In this document: in pieces, positions 37,950 to 50,882 of the stretch
Layout: every line of letters begins with the position of its first letter
How positions within the stretch are numbered: position 1 is the stretch's first letter
From: Marisa cornuarietis
Lineage: Eukaryota; Mollusca; Gastropoda; Architaenioglossa; Ampullariidae
Reading direction: 5' to 3'
Assembly: GCA_004794655.1 (NCBI GenBank)
Contig: SMMW01000635.1
Location: 3,210,001 to 3,274,000 of the forward strand
Length of the DNA: 64,000 bases
Program-made: the position numbers and the translations under genes
Notes under the pieces: generated by a model
The model's database searches: none
Seen by the model: the letters and a program-made list of their open reading frames with translations, nothing else
What the model was told of the DNA's origin: nothing

Positions 37950-38488
37950 ACGCTGCACCCGGGGTAACTAGGTAACAAAAGAACGTTATTTATGCAGCAG
38001 GTAGAGAGATTGTAACACAGTGCACCCGGGGTAACTAGGTAACGAAAGAACGTTATTGATGCAGCAGGTAGACAGATTGTAACACAGTGCAACCGGGGTA
38101 AGTATGTAATGAAAGAAAATTATTAGTGCAGTAGGTAGAGAGAGTGTAACACAGTGCACCCGGGGTAAGTACGTAATGAAAGAACGTTATTGGTGTAGTA
38201 GGTAGAGAGATTGTAACACAGTGCACCCGGGGTAAGTACGTAATGAAAGAACGTTATTGGTGTAGTAGGTAGAGAGATTGTAACACAGTGCACCCGGGGT
38301 AAGTACGTAATGAAAGAACGTTATTGGTGCAATAGGTAGAGAGATTGTAACACAGTGCACCCGGGGTAAGTACGTAATGAAAGAACGTTATTGGTGCAAT
38401 AGGTAGAGAGATTGTAACACAGTGCACCCGGGGTAAGGACGTAATGAAAGAACGTTATTTGGTGGAGCAGATAGAGAGCTCGACTAAT
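37950..38488. repeat. 67-bp satellite, eight units
   Basis: The marker TGCACCC (TGCAACC in one unit) recurs every 67 bases from 37954 to 38423. The unit runs GTAACACAGTGCACCCGGGG.. then TAAGTACGTAATGAAAGAAC.. then GTTATTGGTGCAGTAGGTAG. The first two units read GGTAACTAGGTAAC where later ones read GGTAAGTACGTAAT, showing two subtypes in order. Each unit has a CCCGGG site. Confidence 0.93.
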
Positions 38489-38763
38489 TTAGAGTTGGTT
38501 TGTTTTTTGGGGGTGGCAGGGGGTGAAATAGAAAGTGAGCAGGGTAGGTCACTACGCGGGTTGTTTGTCCCGGGTTTGATTTCTCCCGCGAATTCTTCCA
38601 ACTGTCAATTTAATGTTCTCTTTGGCGCTATCCGAGTCAACATTATTTAATTTAGCAAATGTCATGGGAAATAGAGACAGCACTTGTTCCAAGAAGGTGG
38701 TGAGAACTACTGCTGCTAGCTCAACATCTCTCTCTCTCTCTCTCTGTGCCTGTCTCTCTGTGT

Positions 38764-38994
38764 TTAAAAGATTACACTTTCTCGCATATCGACCTTTCTA
38801 GATAGCATCTGCGACAGAACATCAGATGTCTGAAGCCATTTGCGTACTGATGGAACAGGTCTACCATCAAGAAGCCGAATCGTGACAAAAGCCGTCTTTA
38901 TGTCTATCATTTCGGAAGACAAGAAAAGCAACAAGTCGACTGTGTCTGTGTAAAATCTGTTTCCACCTCCGTGAACTCCGAGAGCCATAGACAT
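38764..38994 (-). other. 76-codon frame of unknown nature
   Basis: ATG to stop, MSMALGVHGGGNRFYTDTVD.. with KTAFVTIRLLDGRPVPSVRK in the middle. Composition and a real ATG make it look coding, but there is no recognised domain, partner exon or neighbour. Chance or an old element is as likely. Confidence 0.2.
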
Positions 38995-39126
38995 AAAACA
39001 GAGAAAAATGTTTACCTCAGGGACAGACCGGAAGAGTTGCGATGCCCTATAATTGAAAACCAGTGCAAACCTCGGAGATCGGTGACTAATCTAGAGGTCC
39101 ACGCCTTATTTACGGTCAACAACAAC

Positions 39127-39171
<45 letters not shown>
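39127..39171. repeat. (AAT)15 microsatellite
   Basis: Preceded by AACAACAAC; could be a retroposon tail in + orientation. Confidence 0.93.
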
Positions 39172-39172
<1 letters not shown>

Positions 39173-40624
39173 TAATGGGTCTTCTGAGGGTAAAGACAGC
39201 CTGGGTGTACGGATGTACATTGTATCTCCGATTCATAGCTACATTCCAGGTGGCGCCATAATCGGCTCATATGCTCTCTACTCTTAGTGTGTCGCAGCTT
39301 GTAGTCCCTCGCCCTTACATTTTTATCCAGGCTTCGCGAATTAAAGTCTTTTATGGGCTCTGTTTCATTCCTTCACTCCCACCTTTGTTCATTTTGCTGG
39401 CTGTAGACAGTGTAGAGAGTGAACTGTAGAATGTCGGTGTACAGGACACGTGGATCTTTTTCTTTCTATTGGTTAGATGAGTAGCACCACAAAGGGATTC
39501 TCCGAAGGAAGATAAGACCCTTGACAGTTGATTTGTTGTAGGGGGGTTGGGGGGGGGGTTCTTTGCACAAATTAACTTATTATTTCCTTACAGTTGTTAT
39601 TTCAATACTGATTACTTCCAGTCGCTATTTGTTTCAGGCCACACAACACTCTTGTCAACATTCAGCTGTCTTTCATGATTGAGACTTTAGAGCCTTTAAA
39701 AAAAATAGAAAATAATCGAAAGTGTGTTAAGTGCCTAATGAACTTGTGCTAGTTTCTTTCCTAATCCAGTTTCCTTACTTGAACTTTGCTATTTAAAAAT
39801 GAAATAAGAATTAAGACAAACGAGGTCAGAAAAGCAGACCACAAACCTAATTAAATCTGTGACCTTTCAGAAACCAAGTAACACACAGCTGTCATCAGAA
39901 TGTTGGCGCCAGACTGCAATAAAAAATAAAAACTCCCCAATAACAATCAACAGTATGTTAATGTACATGAATTCAAACCGAAATAAATGAGATCTCGTGC
40001 TGTGTGTTTTTACTCGCTACCTTCTCCCCCCCCCCCATAATTCTGCGGCTGATAGGTATGGGCAAGTATCTCACCTTGTCTGTGTTAATAAACAGGATGG
40101 TTGGTGATAAAAATCAGTTGTCCTCCTTAAAGAGTACAAAATGTTTCTTTTACTATTAAAGATTTATTTACATTTGCCAAACGATTTGATTATCAAGTAA
40201 CAGTGTCGCAATGCCTGAAAATTAGCTTTCATGCAAAACGCATTTATTGTGTGTAGATACACTGTGTACAGATGCCGGAAATACACGCCTTATGGCAGTG
40301 GTGTTATTTTTCTTTTGTGTGGAGTATTGCCTCGATTAAAATCTAAGTAGAGGATGCTAACTATGAGGAGTCAAATAATCCTAATGAGTTAAATCGCTTT
40401 GAGGTGGCTGCAGTTACAAGGTATCCGATTAAAGGTGTCAGCAAAGAACCTCTGGTCTTGAAAATAATTTGACTACAATTAACAATGGATTGGAAAGAAA
40501 AGAACACTTTAGGTCTTTCTAGTAGAGACATTAGAGTTCTCTAACAGGTAAACACACACATATGCACGCGCATACATGCTCAAATATGAGCGCACACGCA
40601 TGCTGAGAGAGAGAGAGAGGTGGC

Positions 40625-41492
40625 AGAAGAAGAACCGGTGAAAGGTCAAAGACTGGACTGGTCGTCCTGTACAGGACCTGCTGACTTCTCACAACCACGT
40701 GACACTCGACTCTCTCACTCTCTCTTTCAATCACACGCACGGGTCACACAAATACGTGTTCTTACGCACAACAGAATAAAAAGACTTGCCTGTGCAGTTC
40801 TACTAGAAAAAGAAAATAAATAAATAAATAACAAATATAACACAAATATAAAAAAGAGAATTTCTAACTTCGTTCTAACAACTATTCACACTGTTTCCAT
40901 TCTCATTCCTTTTTTTCTCCAACGATTCTCCTCAAACGATTCTTCTCTCCAACGTTTCTTTCTCTCCAACCATTCTTCTTCCGTCTCCGTTATTTTCTCA
41001 AGATTATCTCTAGTCTCTTCTTATTTTACTCATCTGACGATTCTCCTTCTCAAACGATTCTTCTTGTTCAACAGCTCTTTCTCTTAAACGTTTCTCTATC
41101 TCTAGTCTTCTCTTATTTTACTCCTCTAACGATTCTCCTTCAGCCTTCTTCTCCATTGTTTCCCAAGATTCTCTACACACGTCACAGATCTTTTTTCATC
41201 ATCCATACGCACTCAGACAAACTGACGTCATTCACGCTCTTTCATTCTTGCACGCGGGATGAGACCTTCGACCTCACCTAGATCTAGATTACTATTGGCC
41301 CAAAACAGATGTGAGTGGCAGGCTTTCTCAGCTGCCGCAGCTATCCACGTGTTCCCCACGACGACAGGTACCAGCCAAGGGATGAATGACCGACAAAGAC
41401 ACTGAGAACTGAGTGTCGTGGGTTCAAATCTCGGTCTGGGCATACCTCCTTCTGAATGTGACACCTGTTTATTGGGTGACCATCGGCGCGCA

Positions 41493-41528
<36 letters not shown>

Positions 41529-41545
41529 TGAGAGAGAGAGAGAGA
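40625..41545 (+). mobile_element. LINE 3'-end fragment, split by dispersed repeat copy B, ending in (GT)n
   Basis: Segments 40625-40685 and 41290-41490 match the continuous stretch 59166-59345 (caggacctgct / cgacaggtac / agggacgaatga type blocks), and the block GGTACCAGC..GGATGAATGA also resembles the 3' end of the LINE at 30.3 kb. The second segment contains GGGTTCAAATCTCGG at 41419, a good Pol III B-box-like sequence, so a SINE sharing the LINE tail is an alternative. It ends in a (GT)n/(GA)n tract at 41498-41545. Confidence 0.6.
40686..41285 (-). repeat. ~600-bp dispersed repeat, copy B (inverted relative to copy A)
   Basis: This is the reverse-complement partner of 661-1252, differing by scattered substitutions and a few small indels in the GA-rich part. 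It interrupts a LINE 3'-end sequence: the left flank (GGTCAAAGACTGGACTGG.., 40643-40683) and the right flank (GGCCCAAAACAGATGTGAGTGG.., 41298 on) are contiguous in the related copy at 59186-59330. The exact insertion boundaries and TSD could not be fixed (AGT on both sides is possible). Confidence 0.8.
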
Positions 41546-42137
41546 CTGAGTAGTTGTCATTTGAATAACGGCAAATGAATGTGTGAGTCCTTTAAGTCCG
41601 TCCTTATTGGTGGGATAAGGCCTTTTTTTAATAAATAAACATGAGAAGTAGTACTGGACAGTGAGTAATCTAAACTTCATGTAGGTAGTGAGCTTTCGGC
41701 TAGGATGGCCATAGATACAGAATCTGTCGACAAGATGTATCGTTTATGTTATATGATCGTGACATGGCAGTCGGCATCAAGCGCTGACAACAAAAGATCT
41801 CCGAGCTAGACAGAGAAAGAAAGTGGTCGATTGGTCGCAGTGGACTGCACGTGTCTTTCAAGCCTTTGCTGAAAGATGTAAGGTAAAGTGCCGCCAGGAT
41901 AGATTTATGAAAAGGAGACTGGAATGTGAAAATGCTAGAAAGTTGCAGCCTTTAAATACTTTAAATACCCTCCCACCGACTGGTCTCGAGGTCAGATCGT
42001 TCATAATAAAACAGAAAAACAGGGCTGGTGTGAACATTGATTAATCGTTACACCTCTTCTACAAGTCCTGCTTCTCTCGGCTTTCTCGCTGCTTGGCTTT
42101 ATTTTCTCGAAAAATTATTTTCCTTTGCTTTTTTAAT

Positions 42138-42209
42138 GTGAGTGAGTGAGTGAGTGAGTGAGTGAGTGAGTGAGTGAGTGAGTGAGTGAGTGAGTGAGTG
42201 AGTGAGTGA
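42138..42209. repeat. (GTGA)18 microsatellite
   Basis: Pure GTGA tract. Confidence 0.96.
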
Positions 42210-43049
42210 AACATAAAATACTTGTGTTTGTATTTCAGTGTCGCTCGGATTCGGCTGCAACCTTATTTGAGTTCAAAGGTCTGGCTGCACTTTCGTTTCT
42301 GAATTAGCAGGTAGATGTTGAGGTAAAGTAGGGTGGGACGGATACGGGTACGGAGGCAAATATATGGATAGCACACTTTCCTCCACTGGTCAGTAAATTG
42401 AGAAGTAAATAGTTATTTTGAATGGTCCTTATACTTTAATTACTCTAAAGATAAGAGTTTTCTTGCAATTAACTCCTACTTCTACTCAAGCAGCAGTTGT
42501 TTCAGCAGAAAATTTAACTCTTATAACTCGGTGCCGGTGTGGCGGTCGGGGGCACAACGGTGTCGAGATGGTATTGAACCATCCTAGCCTATTGCCATCT
42601 TGTGTATTATATTTCTGTGGCACTGGCTGCGGAAGCTAAGAGCTTGGAGCCTACAGCACGACAGGATATTCCTCAGCTCAGTGTAAGAGACTGCCATTTC
42701 CACAGTAGTCTTGGCAGTTAGAAAGTTGGTGATGCTCACTGGAAGCATGCAGCCAGTCTGCTGCAGCTGGGGACCCCTTGCGAATGCAAAGAGTACGATA
42801 CTGAAAGTTTCCGCCATTTAGTTCGCCGACGCTTGGGACTAGAAGCCTAGCTAGCTGCTATCCCCGTCTTCATTTAAGAAGGAAAGAAAAAAAGTCTCAT
42901 AACTTTTCTTCAGACCAGGCTCTGCAGCAGGGTAAGCTCACTCATCGCTTGAAACGTCCATAAACCATCCTTCCTTTCATTCTCTTTGGGCTTTTTTTCC
43001 TTTCTTTCCTTTCTTTCTTTTGTTTGCTTGCTTAATGCTCTTTCTTTCC

Positions 43050-43078
43050 TTTCTCTCTCTCTCTCTCTCTTTTGTTCA

Positions 43079-43142
<64 letters not shown>
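43050..43142. repeat. (CT)n/(CA)n/(TA)n compound microsatellite
   Basis: A CT-rich stretch, then CA from 43088 to 43133, then a short TA run. Confidence 0.95.
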
Positions 43143-44929
43143 CACCGTGATAGCAATGTCACCTATGCTGCTTGCTGGTGTCTATCCTGAGATCGGTATC
43201 CAAGATCATTCAGAAAGACAAAAATTGACTCTGGCAGTGCTGGAATTAAAGGTCTAGACGTGTTCAACGGAAAAGTTCTGGCTGGGGGTCCACTAAGAGC
43301 GTGTGTTCATGGTGTCAACGATACTATAAGTCAACATGGACTTCATCATGACTATCACTGGAATTGCTATTACTAATTATTACGAAGACACCCATTCACT
43401 TCACTTTGAGGTGGACCCTTGACCAGAGGAGAAAGCGATAGATGTCGGCAGAAAACCAGAAGGACCAGTAAAATAAATTATTTTTCGCAAGATGAGTAGG
43501 AAGCATAGAGTTTCAGCCAATCAAAGATCCCGTAAAAGGTGTTGCGCCAGCTGAAGTAGTCTGTCTCTCTATTCATCTAAGGGGAAAATAGACCGAATAT
43601 CTTTCTCTCAACTATTGAAGTATATGATTAGGATTGTCTGACTCCCAGCATCATTCTTCGAATCATGTGATGGGCTCTATATCTGTGACCTCCCTCCGTG
43701 AGCGTGCCTCTCAGTCGTAATTCTCTACAGGCATCCTCCTTCTCCCTCTCTTTCTCCCTACCCCCAACAAGATTAATTAAAAATACCTTTTCCGCTGATG
43801 TTAACATTTCATTTCAAAACACTATTCATCGCCAAACCAATTCATATTTTCAGCCCCACCCCACCCCACCCCCGAGTGCTACATTCAGCTGCAGTTTTAT
43901 TTTTGCAAATAAGAAATACTTTGGAATAATGCCTAGGAGAAATTAATTTCACAGAGAGCTATGATTGAAACAGCGGACACAGAAGTAATCGAGTGATCAA
44001 TCTTCAGCATATACCATGGAAACTATTCCTAAGTAACCGTTCAATATTATGTGTTGTAAACGTACCCGTCCTGGGGCACACAAAATTGTAGAGAATGAAG
44101 CGAAATGAATTTTTTCTGGTTTTCTTCACAACAGTGAAAGCAGCAGAGCGACGGACAACATGTCCTTGGGAGTTATAGATCGTCCTTTGTATTAGTCCAG
44201 ATTGAAAAGGAGGAAAATCCTTTTCCTGGCTGTCGCTAAGCATCCAAGACTCTAGAAAGGCCACCGCCAGACCAGCCGGCTTTCATCTTACTTCGTGTCC
44301 TTTCTCTCTCACCAAAAGGCCAGCCTCGAGTCCACAGCAGCCGACGACAGTTTAACAGTTCCCAGCCACCCACCTCCGAATTGTGGGCTGTTTTTTTATA
44401 TGTGCCTAAGAAAAATGTCTGCTTACATACTGAAAACTCACCTCTTCCTTGAGCATTACTTCTAACATAGTCCATAACATCCCCTCTCCCTCCTCACACT
44501 TGCCTATTGTCTAAAATCACCACCTGATAAAATTGTAGTAGTTTGCCAAGAGATACCTGTGTGTGGGTGGACCAACTGCTAAACAAGCCAGAGACAGAGA
44601 GAGGATTGCTGTTGTGTGGACAGCAAACATCTGTGCAAACAGGTACAAAACTATCACATTAACAATCTTCGTATTTAGACGGACAAACACTGCCGCTTAC
44701 ATGTTTCATCTGAAGTTCTGTCGCAAATCTACAGGAAAGAGAAATGAGTGAGACTTCTCTTAACCTTTATGACTGCACCATTGTGGGAAACTACAGCCCA
44801 CCCTCTTAAGATCACGACTATTTTGAAACACCCGCTCGATTTCTCCTGATGGATGCTCTCCTCTGTATGGGTGGACCGTGAAAGCTTATTGATCAAGAGT
44901 ACTACCACTCTCTTTTCGACCATTTCTTC

Positions 44930-44979
44930 ATCATCATCATCATCATCATCGTCGTCGTCGTCGTCGTCGTCGTCGTCAT
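44930..44979. repeat. (ATC)n then (GTC)n trinucleotide repeat
   Basis: Eight or so ATC units switch abruptly to about nine GTC units. On the minus strand it reads as an Asp run, which is a by-product. Confidence 0.93.
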
Positions 44980-47739
44980 TCTTTTTGAGGACAAGCATTA
45001 CTTCTGTATATCAGGAGTGTGCCTAAGCTTGAGCAGAATTTGCCAGATTTAGGGACAGAGTTTTTTTCTCTGGCTTTCCTATCTATCAGTCATGAGTCAG
45101 ATTTTGGACAAGAGTCCTCTCACGCGCCAGGTTTTGTGGCGGGCCTGCACGCTGGCTGTCTTCCTGACGTGTGCTAAAGGCTAGTTACTTCTTGCATGCG
45201 AGGTTTCGTCGTTTCTCATATACAAGACATCTCTGCCTGCGCCACTCTGACATGTTCATCGATTATCGATGAGAATGGTTGGCAGGGGGGAGGGGTAGCG
45301 GGATGTAGTGCGGTAGGGGCGGAGGACAGTCTTGTGCCAATCCACAATTGTTTGTGCAGCCGTGTGACTAGAGTTCACTTGCAGCTGGAAGGTGAAGTTG
45401 CCTGTGGCGCCGGTTTAATTATTCACGATCTACATGACAGTAAATATTGGCGTGATTTCTAAAGCAAACATGAACATTGTATGGACGCGATCCTGTGCTT
45501 TTGTCTGGTGTTTTTTGTGTGCATTTTGCCGGTAAAAGGCTAGAAACTCAAAAGACAGAAAATCTAACAAATAGGCAGGCAGGCGGGCAAAGATTAATTC
45601 AGAATTGGGAAAGAACCAAAAGAATCGCCATCTATAATATTTTACGCCTTTACGGCTTTATTTCCAGCTGTCACCATGAGATGATCTTCAGTGAAACTGT
45701 ACAGACATTCAAAGGCAGTATATCGCAATAATTATGGTTTTCGTCAAGGAACTATAAAACCAGAGGCTTGTCATTGCAATAACTGAAACCTAAGCCTTCT
45801 TACTTTTGTAATTAACGACAGCACTTTATACATTAAACGTGCTAGAGGCATGTAGTAATAACTAACAAAACAGTTTGCATTACAGTTATAGGTTGTGTGT
45901 ATGCGGCTGTTATTTTCTTTGTAATAAAAATGAAGTAAGGTTGCAAACGAAGATAGTGAATTATAATTGGTTGTATCTACCGCCCAATAGAGTGGAACCC
46001 ATCGCTCCCTTCCATCGCTCTGAGCCTTACCTGATAAATCGTAGATGTCGCTGCTGGGTAGGATGAGAGCGCCTTCTGATAATAGGGCCATGCGAACCTT
46101 TAGTTTGAGCAAAGACTTTAGTTTGAGTAGCATGACCCCCACTCAGCACTTACAACCCTAGCTAACCCTTCTGCGACCAAAGCTGCGGACCGTGCGCATG
46201 ATGGAGGAACCTTTAGATTATCAGGCGACCACTGGTTCCAGTTGCATGATCCAGCAACGTTTCCAATCCATAGCTAACCCTGAGATCATCTTACTTCTGC
46301 TTCATGACTTCTACCCCATGAGACGGTGCTTCCCCTTTTGCAACAGGGCATTCTGCTCTTGAGAAGATGTTTGGGTCCTCTTATTACTGCTCCCGCATAT
46401 TTTCCTCTTCGTTCTGAAGTTAGAAATCATACTTGCTAGAGATGAGGAGGAGGAGAAACTGAAGACTAAAGAATACGATTGGTGCCCCATACCATCAGTG
46501 TATGGTATTGTCAGACGCTGTTCCATGAGCAACCACTTTACTCAAAATCTGCTAGCAACGGTTTCCGACCTATCAACTGACCTGTGTGTAAATATTTCGG
46601 CATCACGGTCCAGGAATATCGACGTCGTCGTCAGGGAACCTCACGGGAAATGAAGTCCGATTGTAAGTCTACCTCCCACCTCAGCAGCTCAATGAAGTGC
46701 ACTTTAGACATTCGGCAAATCCTTCGCCTTGGTTCTTTCATCACGTTTCTCTTTTCCTTGACAGCTTAGTCCAAACAAACTCTTCAGTGTTCGTTTCCGC
46801 TTGTTTATTTCTCTCGCACTACAGTTTTTTTTTAAGTACACGATGGTGCGATTGATGTATGTAGCTTTATTGACATAGGAACGTTCATATGGCATCATCT
46901 GGGCGTCGTTAAATGATTTTGAAATATAAAGGAGGAAAGACATAAATAAAAGTCTAGTTACAAACATTTTATCTGTACATCTGTACCTATGCACGCACGT
47001 GAGGAGGCGAGATTTAATTAGTGCATTCAAACAAAGAAAACTCAGAGAACACAGAAAAACAAAAAAGATGCTTAGATGATCAGTCGTGCGATCGAACCGA
47101 CCGTAGTGGGGCCAGCACTTTCCATATAATTTCGAAGAAACATTAAAAGAAAATCAGTAAAAACAGAAACTGTTGTATGTGGTAGATGGCCGTGCACTTG
47201 TCAACTGCACTCACACCTCACTGGACGACATCCCGAGTCAGTGACAGCAGACTTTGTGTTTGATCGTGAGCTGTTTGTGGAGCGGCGTCTGCTACAAGCG
47301 ATACCTGGAGCCGGTAGAAAATGTCCTTCACGCTTCCTTTCTCACTGGTTAAAGTTTCAGGGCACTCAGTTTACGTAGTTAACAGCTTTTAATGAATTAA
47401 TATGCCCATCGTAAGAAAAAAAATTTCACTAAAACTTTTTGATCATGAAATAATCAGTTCCCACGTCCATTTTTAGTAACAAAATGTCATTCAATTTTCA
47501 TTAGAGAGTAATGAAAACATTAAAATGCAGGTGTAGTTGTGATTATTATTTTTGTTTTAAACGATTGCTTTGTTATTCTTAAACTCTTGCCTAATCTTCA
47601 TTTAATTTTACATTTCTCTGCTTAACTCTCATCAATAACGCTAGGGGAAGGAAATGCAGGTCACATCGCAAAATCGTATTTCAAGGGAGGCAACTTAATT
47701 GTTTAGAACAAGATTTTCCTAGTAGCTTCCCTTGAGCAT

Positions 47740-48024
47740 GACAATGACAATGACAATTCTGTATTAACGAGAGGTAAATAAGCGAAGAGGTGCTTTTTTT
47801 TCATTTAGCCCTCGCCCCGTACGGGGAAAGAATAAACAAATAATTAAAAGAATGCAAAATAATTAGTAATAAACATGAGATAACATCAAATAAGAGTGGA
47901 AGGTGAGTATGTACAAGGTATAATTGTTAAGAAAAAAAAAGTACAAGCAAGAAACAACAGCAACAACAAAAAAGCAGATATTTACAGGGATCCTGGAATT
48001 GAGAGGTGTTTCTAGAGGGCTCAT
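47740..48024 (-). mobile_element. 3' UTR and tail of the CR1/L2-type LINE
   Basis: A-rich sequence follows the reverse-transcriptase stop and ends, in the element's sense, in AATTGTCATTGTCATTGTCA at 47757-47740. A short tandem tail of this kind is typical of L2/CR1-type elements. Confidence 0.6.
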
Positions 48025-48210
48025 CTAATTTTCTTGTAAATGTTTGAGAAGATGGCGACTAAAGCAGTTCAGGGAGTTCATCTGCTTGAGATGGAGAGGG
48101 AGGCTGTTCCACAACACGCTCCCTGAATATTTCAGACTAGATTTATAGAGGTCTTCAAGTAGCAGTCTTCCGTCTTCCCCTCCTAGCCAACGCCAGGCTT
48201 TATATTTAAA
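48025..48210 (-). pseudogene. C-terminal end of a non-LTR retrotransposon reverse transcriptase
   Basis: The minus-strand frame reads RLLLEDLYKSSLKYSGSVLW, then NSLPLHLKQMNSLNCFSRHL, then TAG. The pattern S-L-x-Y-S-G-x-x-L-W-N-S-L-P followed by N-x-F is the well-known extreme C-terminus of CR1/L2/jockey-type LINE polymerases. It has no start of its own; upstream sequence is AT-rich, so the element is 5'-truncated at about 48,230. The family differs from the LINE at 30 and 58 kb. Confidence 0.75.
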
Positions 48211-48281
48211 AAAAAGCGATTGACACTTTTAGAACAAAAAACCTGGTAGCAATCCTCGAAAGCAAACTTATATAGACTCAC

Positions 48282-48350
48282 GGAATTAATACAATACAGA
48301 ATACAATACCACTTTATTTATCCCAAAGGGCAATTCCAAAAACGCATGTG
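48282..48350 (-). mobile_element. Second LINE/SINE 3' end
   Basis: On the minus strand it reads GAATTGCCCTTTGGGATAAA then TAAAGTGGTATTGTATTCTG, ending in TATTGTATT repeats. The TTGGGATAAATAAAG motif is a common 3' terminus of invertebrate LINEs. Only the end is present. Confidence 0.55.
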
Positions 48351-48789
48351 ACTTTTAAAATTCTGACCACTGTGTTGAATCAATCAGTACTCAAGTTGTG
48401 TCTCTATATATGAGGAGAGGAATTAATTGTCATTTTATACTATTAAAATAGTTATTGTTATTTTAAGGAGTGATAAAGAGAAATTAAATTACATGTCTTG
48501 AAATAATTGAGCGAGGTTTGTTCGTTTAAGAGTGCATGCAAGAGAAAGAGACAGTAGTGATGAAAGCAATGTACAGGTGAGAGTGATTGAACAAATCTCC
48601 GATGTCTCTAATAGTTCTTCCCATTGTCAACATACATTAATACTTACTCAATCACTCAAGTACTCACTTACTCGATAAGTAACTTATTTTCTCAGTGTTT
48701 TGATTGTGGGGCACTGTGAGGGTACTGTACTCTTCCTCTCTCTTGAGTTGAGTAGTCCGTACGTTAGTCGTGGATGCTGTTGTACTCAC

Positions 48790-48843
48790 TAGTATTGTAT
48801 AGTTATTGTATATTTATTGTATAGTTATTGTATAGTTATTTCT
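48790..48843. repeat. ~12-bp tandem repeat (TATTGTATAGT)n
   Basis: TATTGTATAGT and TATTGTATATT units alternate over about 54 bases. Confidence 0.75.
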
Positions 48844-49257
48844 GTTATTTCAGTGTAAAATACGGGGTCACACGCACAGTCACAAGCACACGCGGAAAAC
48901 TTAACTAACCATTTCCATAAATAGATGGTCTGACAAACCTAATGATGGCAGGACGGGGGAATTAAATCCTCTGCAGTACTTTGGATGTCTGCAGTTCAAG
49001 TGTAGGACTTTCCTCTCTTTCTCTTTCCTTCTCTCTCTCCAGGGCCATGATTGTAGTGTTTCTGTCGTGTTTTTATTGAACCCGAAGTCTTCTCAGCTTT
49101 CGTTCCCACGTGACTTTGCTCCTTGTAAGGCACGTGGACATGTCCTGCTATTGTTTCTCCAGCTGTCTGCATGAAGACTGAGCTACTTGGCTTGAAATGG
49201 TTTGCTGTCCGTATGGTAATAGTGAATAGTGCATACGTGTGTCTACAGAGTGTCTAC

Positions 49258-49260
49258 ACA

Positions 49261-49296
<36 letters not shown>

Positions 49297-49297
49297 G
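49258..49297. repeat. (CT)n/(CA)n microsatellite
   Basis: CT run to 49277 followed by CA. Confidence 0.93.
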
Positions 49298-50152
49298 CTG
49301 AGGTAACATCTTTTCTACACTCTTTGTTTTCAATTACAAAAAGTTTTCTCAGATATCCACTCGACATTCGTTTCTACCTGAAAATGCAATGACTCAGCTC
49401 TCCCACTATTGTTTCCCAAGCGATTCACTGGACAGCTTCATGCACCATCCCAGCCATTGATCAGTTCTTACTCCCTACAAGTGCCTGTCGCACTCATTGT
49501 AGTTATTTTCATCGTGCAACTTAACAGAAGCAGTTACTACTCACTGTTATACGCTTTACAGTTTTCGTAGGGTTGATATATTCCTCCACAACTGATATTA
49601 CACTTATGTTTTAGAAAATTATATTTGAGAGAAAATCGAAAAAGGATATAGAACCTTCTGTTTTGAGTGCTTATTCTTTCCTTATAAGTTGAAACGAATG
49701 TCAAATGGAAATGTGAGACAACGGGCTTGTTACTAATAATATTGCAAAAAGAGTGTTACCTCAGGTCTGCACTCTTACACCTTCTCCCCCCCACACCCCT
49801 CTCTCACACACAGAGCTGTAGCGGATAGGGTGTAGAGTGGGGGGGTTGAACAGTATTATAGACAAGTCGTAGTTCAACACACAGGGTTGTCACTGACACG
49901 CAGGAATTTGGAGAAATTCAAGTCTTCGTATTTTTCTTTCTTTCCTGTGCGGAGCTCACCCTCTGTCCAGGTAAACAGGGTGGTTTTCTAGTCGCTGCCG
50001 CATACAGATCCGGGGCCAGTTAGAAGTTTTATTAAAACTTGTATTTCTCGTGTGGTCTGGGGTGAACTCACCTGTTGTCCAGGTGGACACAGGTGGGTAT
50101 TTAATCCCGACCGCAAGCGGCCAGTGGGTCGCTGCTGTCACTGCTGCTGCTG

Positions 50153-50548
50153 GTGGTTCTTCAGTGTCGCACCTTTGCTACTGAAGAGATGAGGCTACTG
50201 TTGATGTCGCCGGACGGGTTGTTACGAAGAGAAGACTCTACGCCAGTCTGCTGCTGTGCGCGGAGAACAAGCGCCAAGCTGAGGGAGGTCGCCAGAACCA
50301 GTGAAGACAACCGGAGCTGGCGAGAAAGGCGGTACGAGTCACATCATCGTTCCAGAGTGTCGAGCTACTGTGCTGCACCAACACCAGTGTCAACGACGTT
50401 AACCCAGCGACTGAGGGGAGGGCCGTCGCGGTATTCCCGGGGCAGCGAGCCAAAGATAGCCACGTCCATCGTGCACCGCACCCTTACATCAGGGGGACCT
50501 CCTGACGCAGGGCTAACGTCAGCTATCGGGGACGCCGGACTTCCATGA
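50153..50548 (+). other. GC-rich open frame of unknown nature upstream of the LTR candidate
   Basis: 132 codons open on the + strand (MVLQCRTFATEEMRL.., ending ..TSAIGDAGLP), much richer in G+C than the neighbours. It could be the 3' end of a retrotransposon polyprotein preceding an LTR, part of a long LTR, or chance. The annotated first codon is not an ATG. No domain is recognised. Confidence 0.2.
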
Positions 50549-50882
50549 GACACAGCGTACATACAGTAAGACTTTCTTTTACATTTTTTTCCAGTTAGAG
50601 GGAGATTCCGTCACCTCGTTTAGTTTTCTCCACCTTGAGAGGCTTCAGTAATTACATTTGTCTGTGAGCGAACTGTTATGTTGAGGACTTGTAGGTATGC
50701 AGGTTAGAGACAGCTGTGCAGTGTGGAAACTTTTAGAGACTTGCCTGTGTGTGTGTGTGAACTGTACCTAATGAGGACATATGTATGCAGTTTTAGAGAC
50801 TGCCGACCACTAGCCTGTGAGCGGTGTCATCTTTCTTGCCAATCACGGACCTTATGTAGATGAAGGTCCGTGTTGCAAATTG

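Larger units (their letters stand above)
41546..47739. other. Intergenic stretch without recognised gene
   Basis: Apart from the listed microsatellites I see no coding or element signature. Open frames here are short and without domains. Confidence 0.6.
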
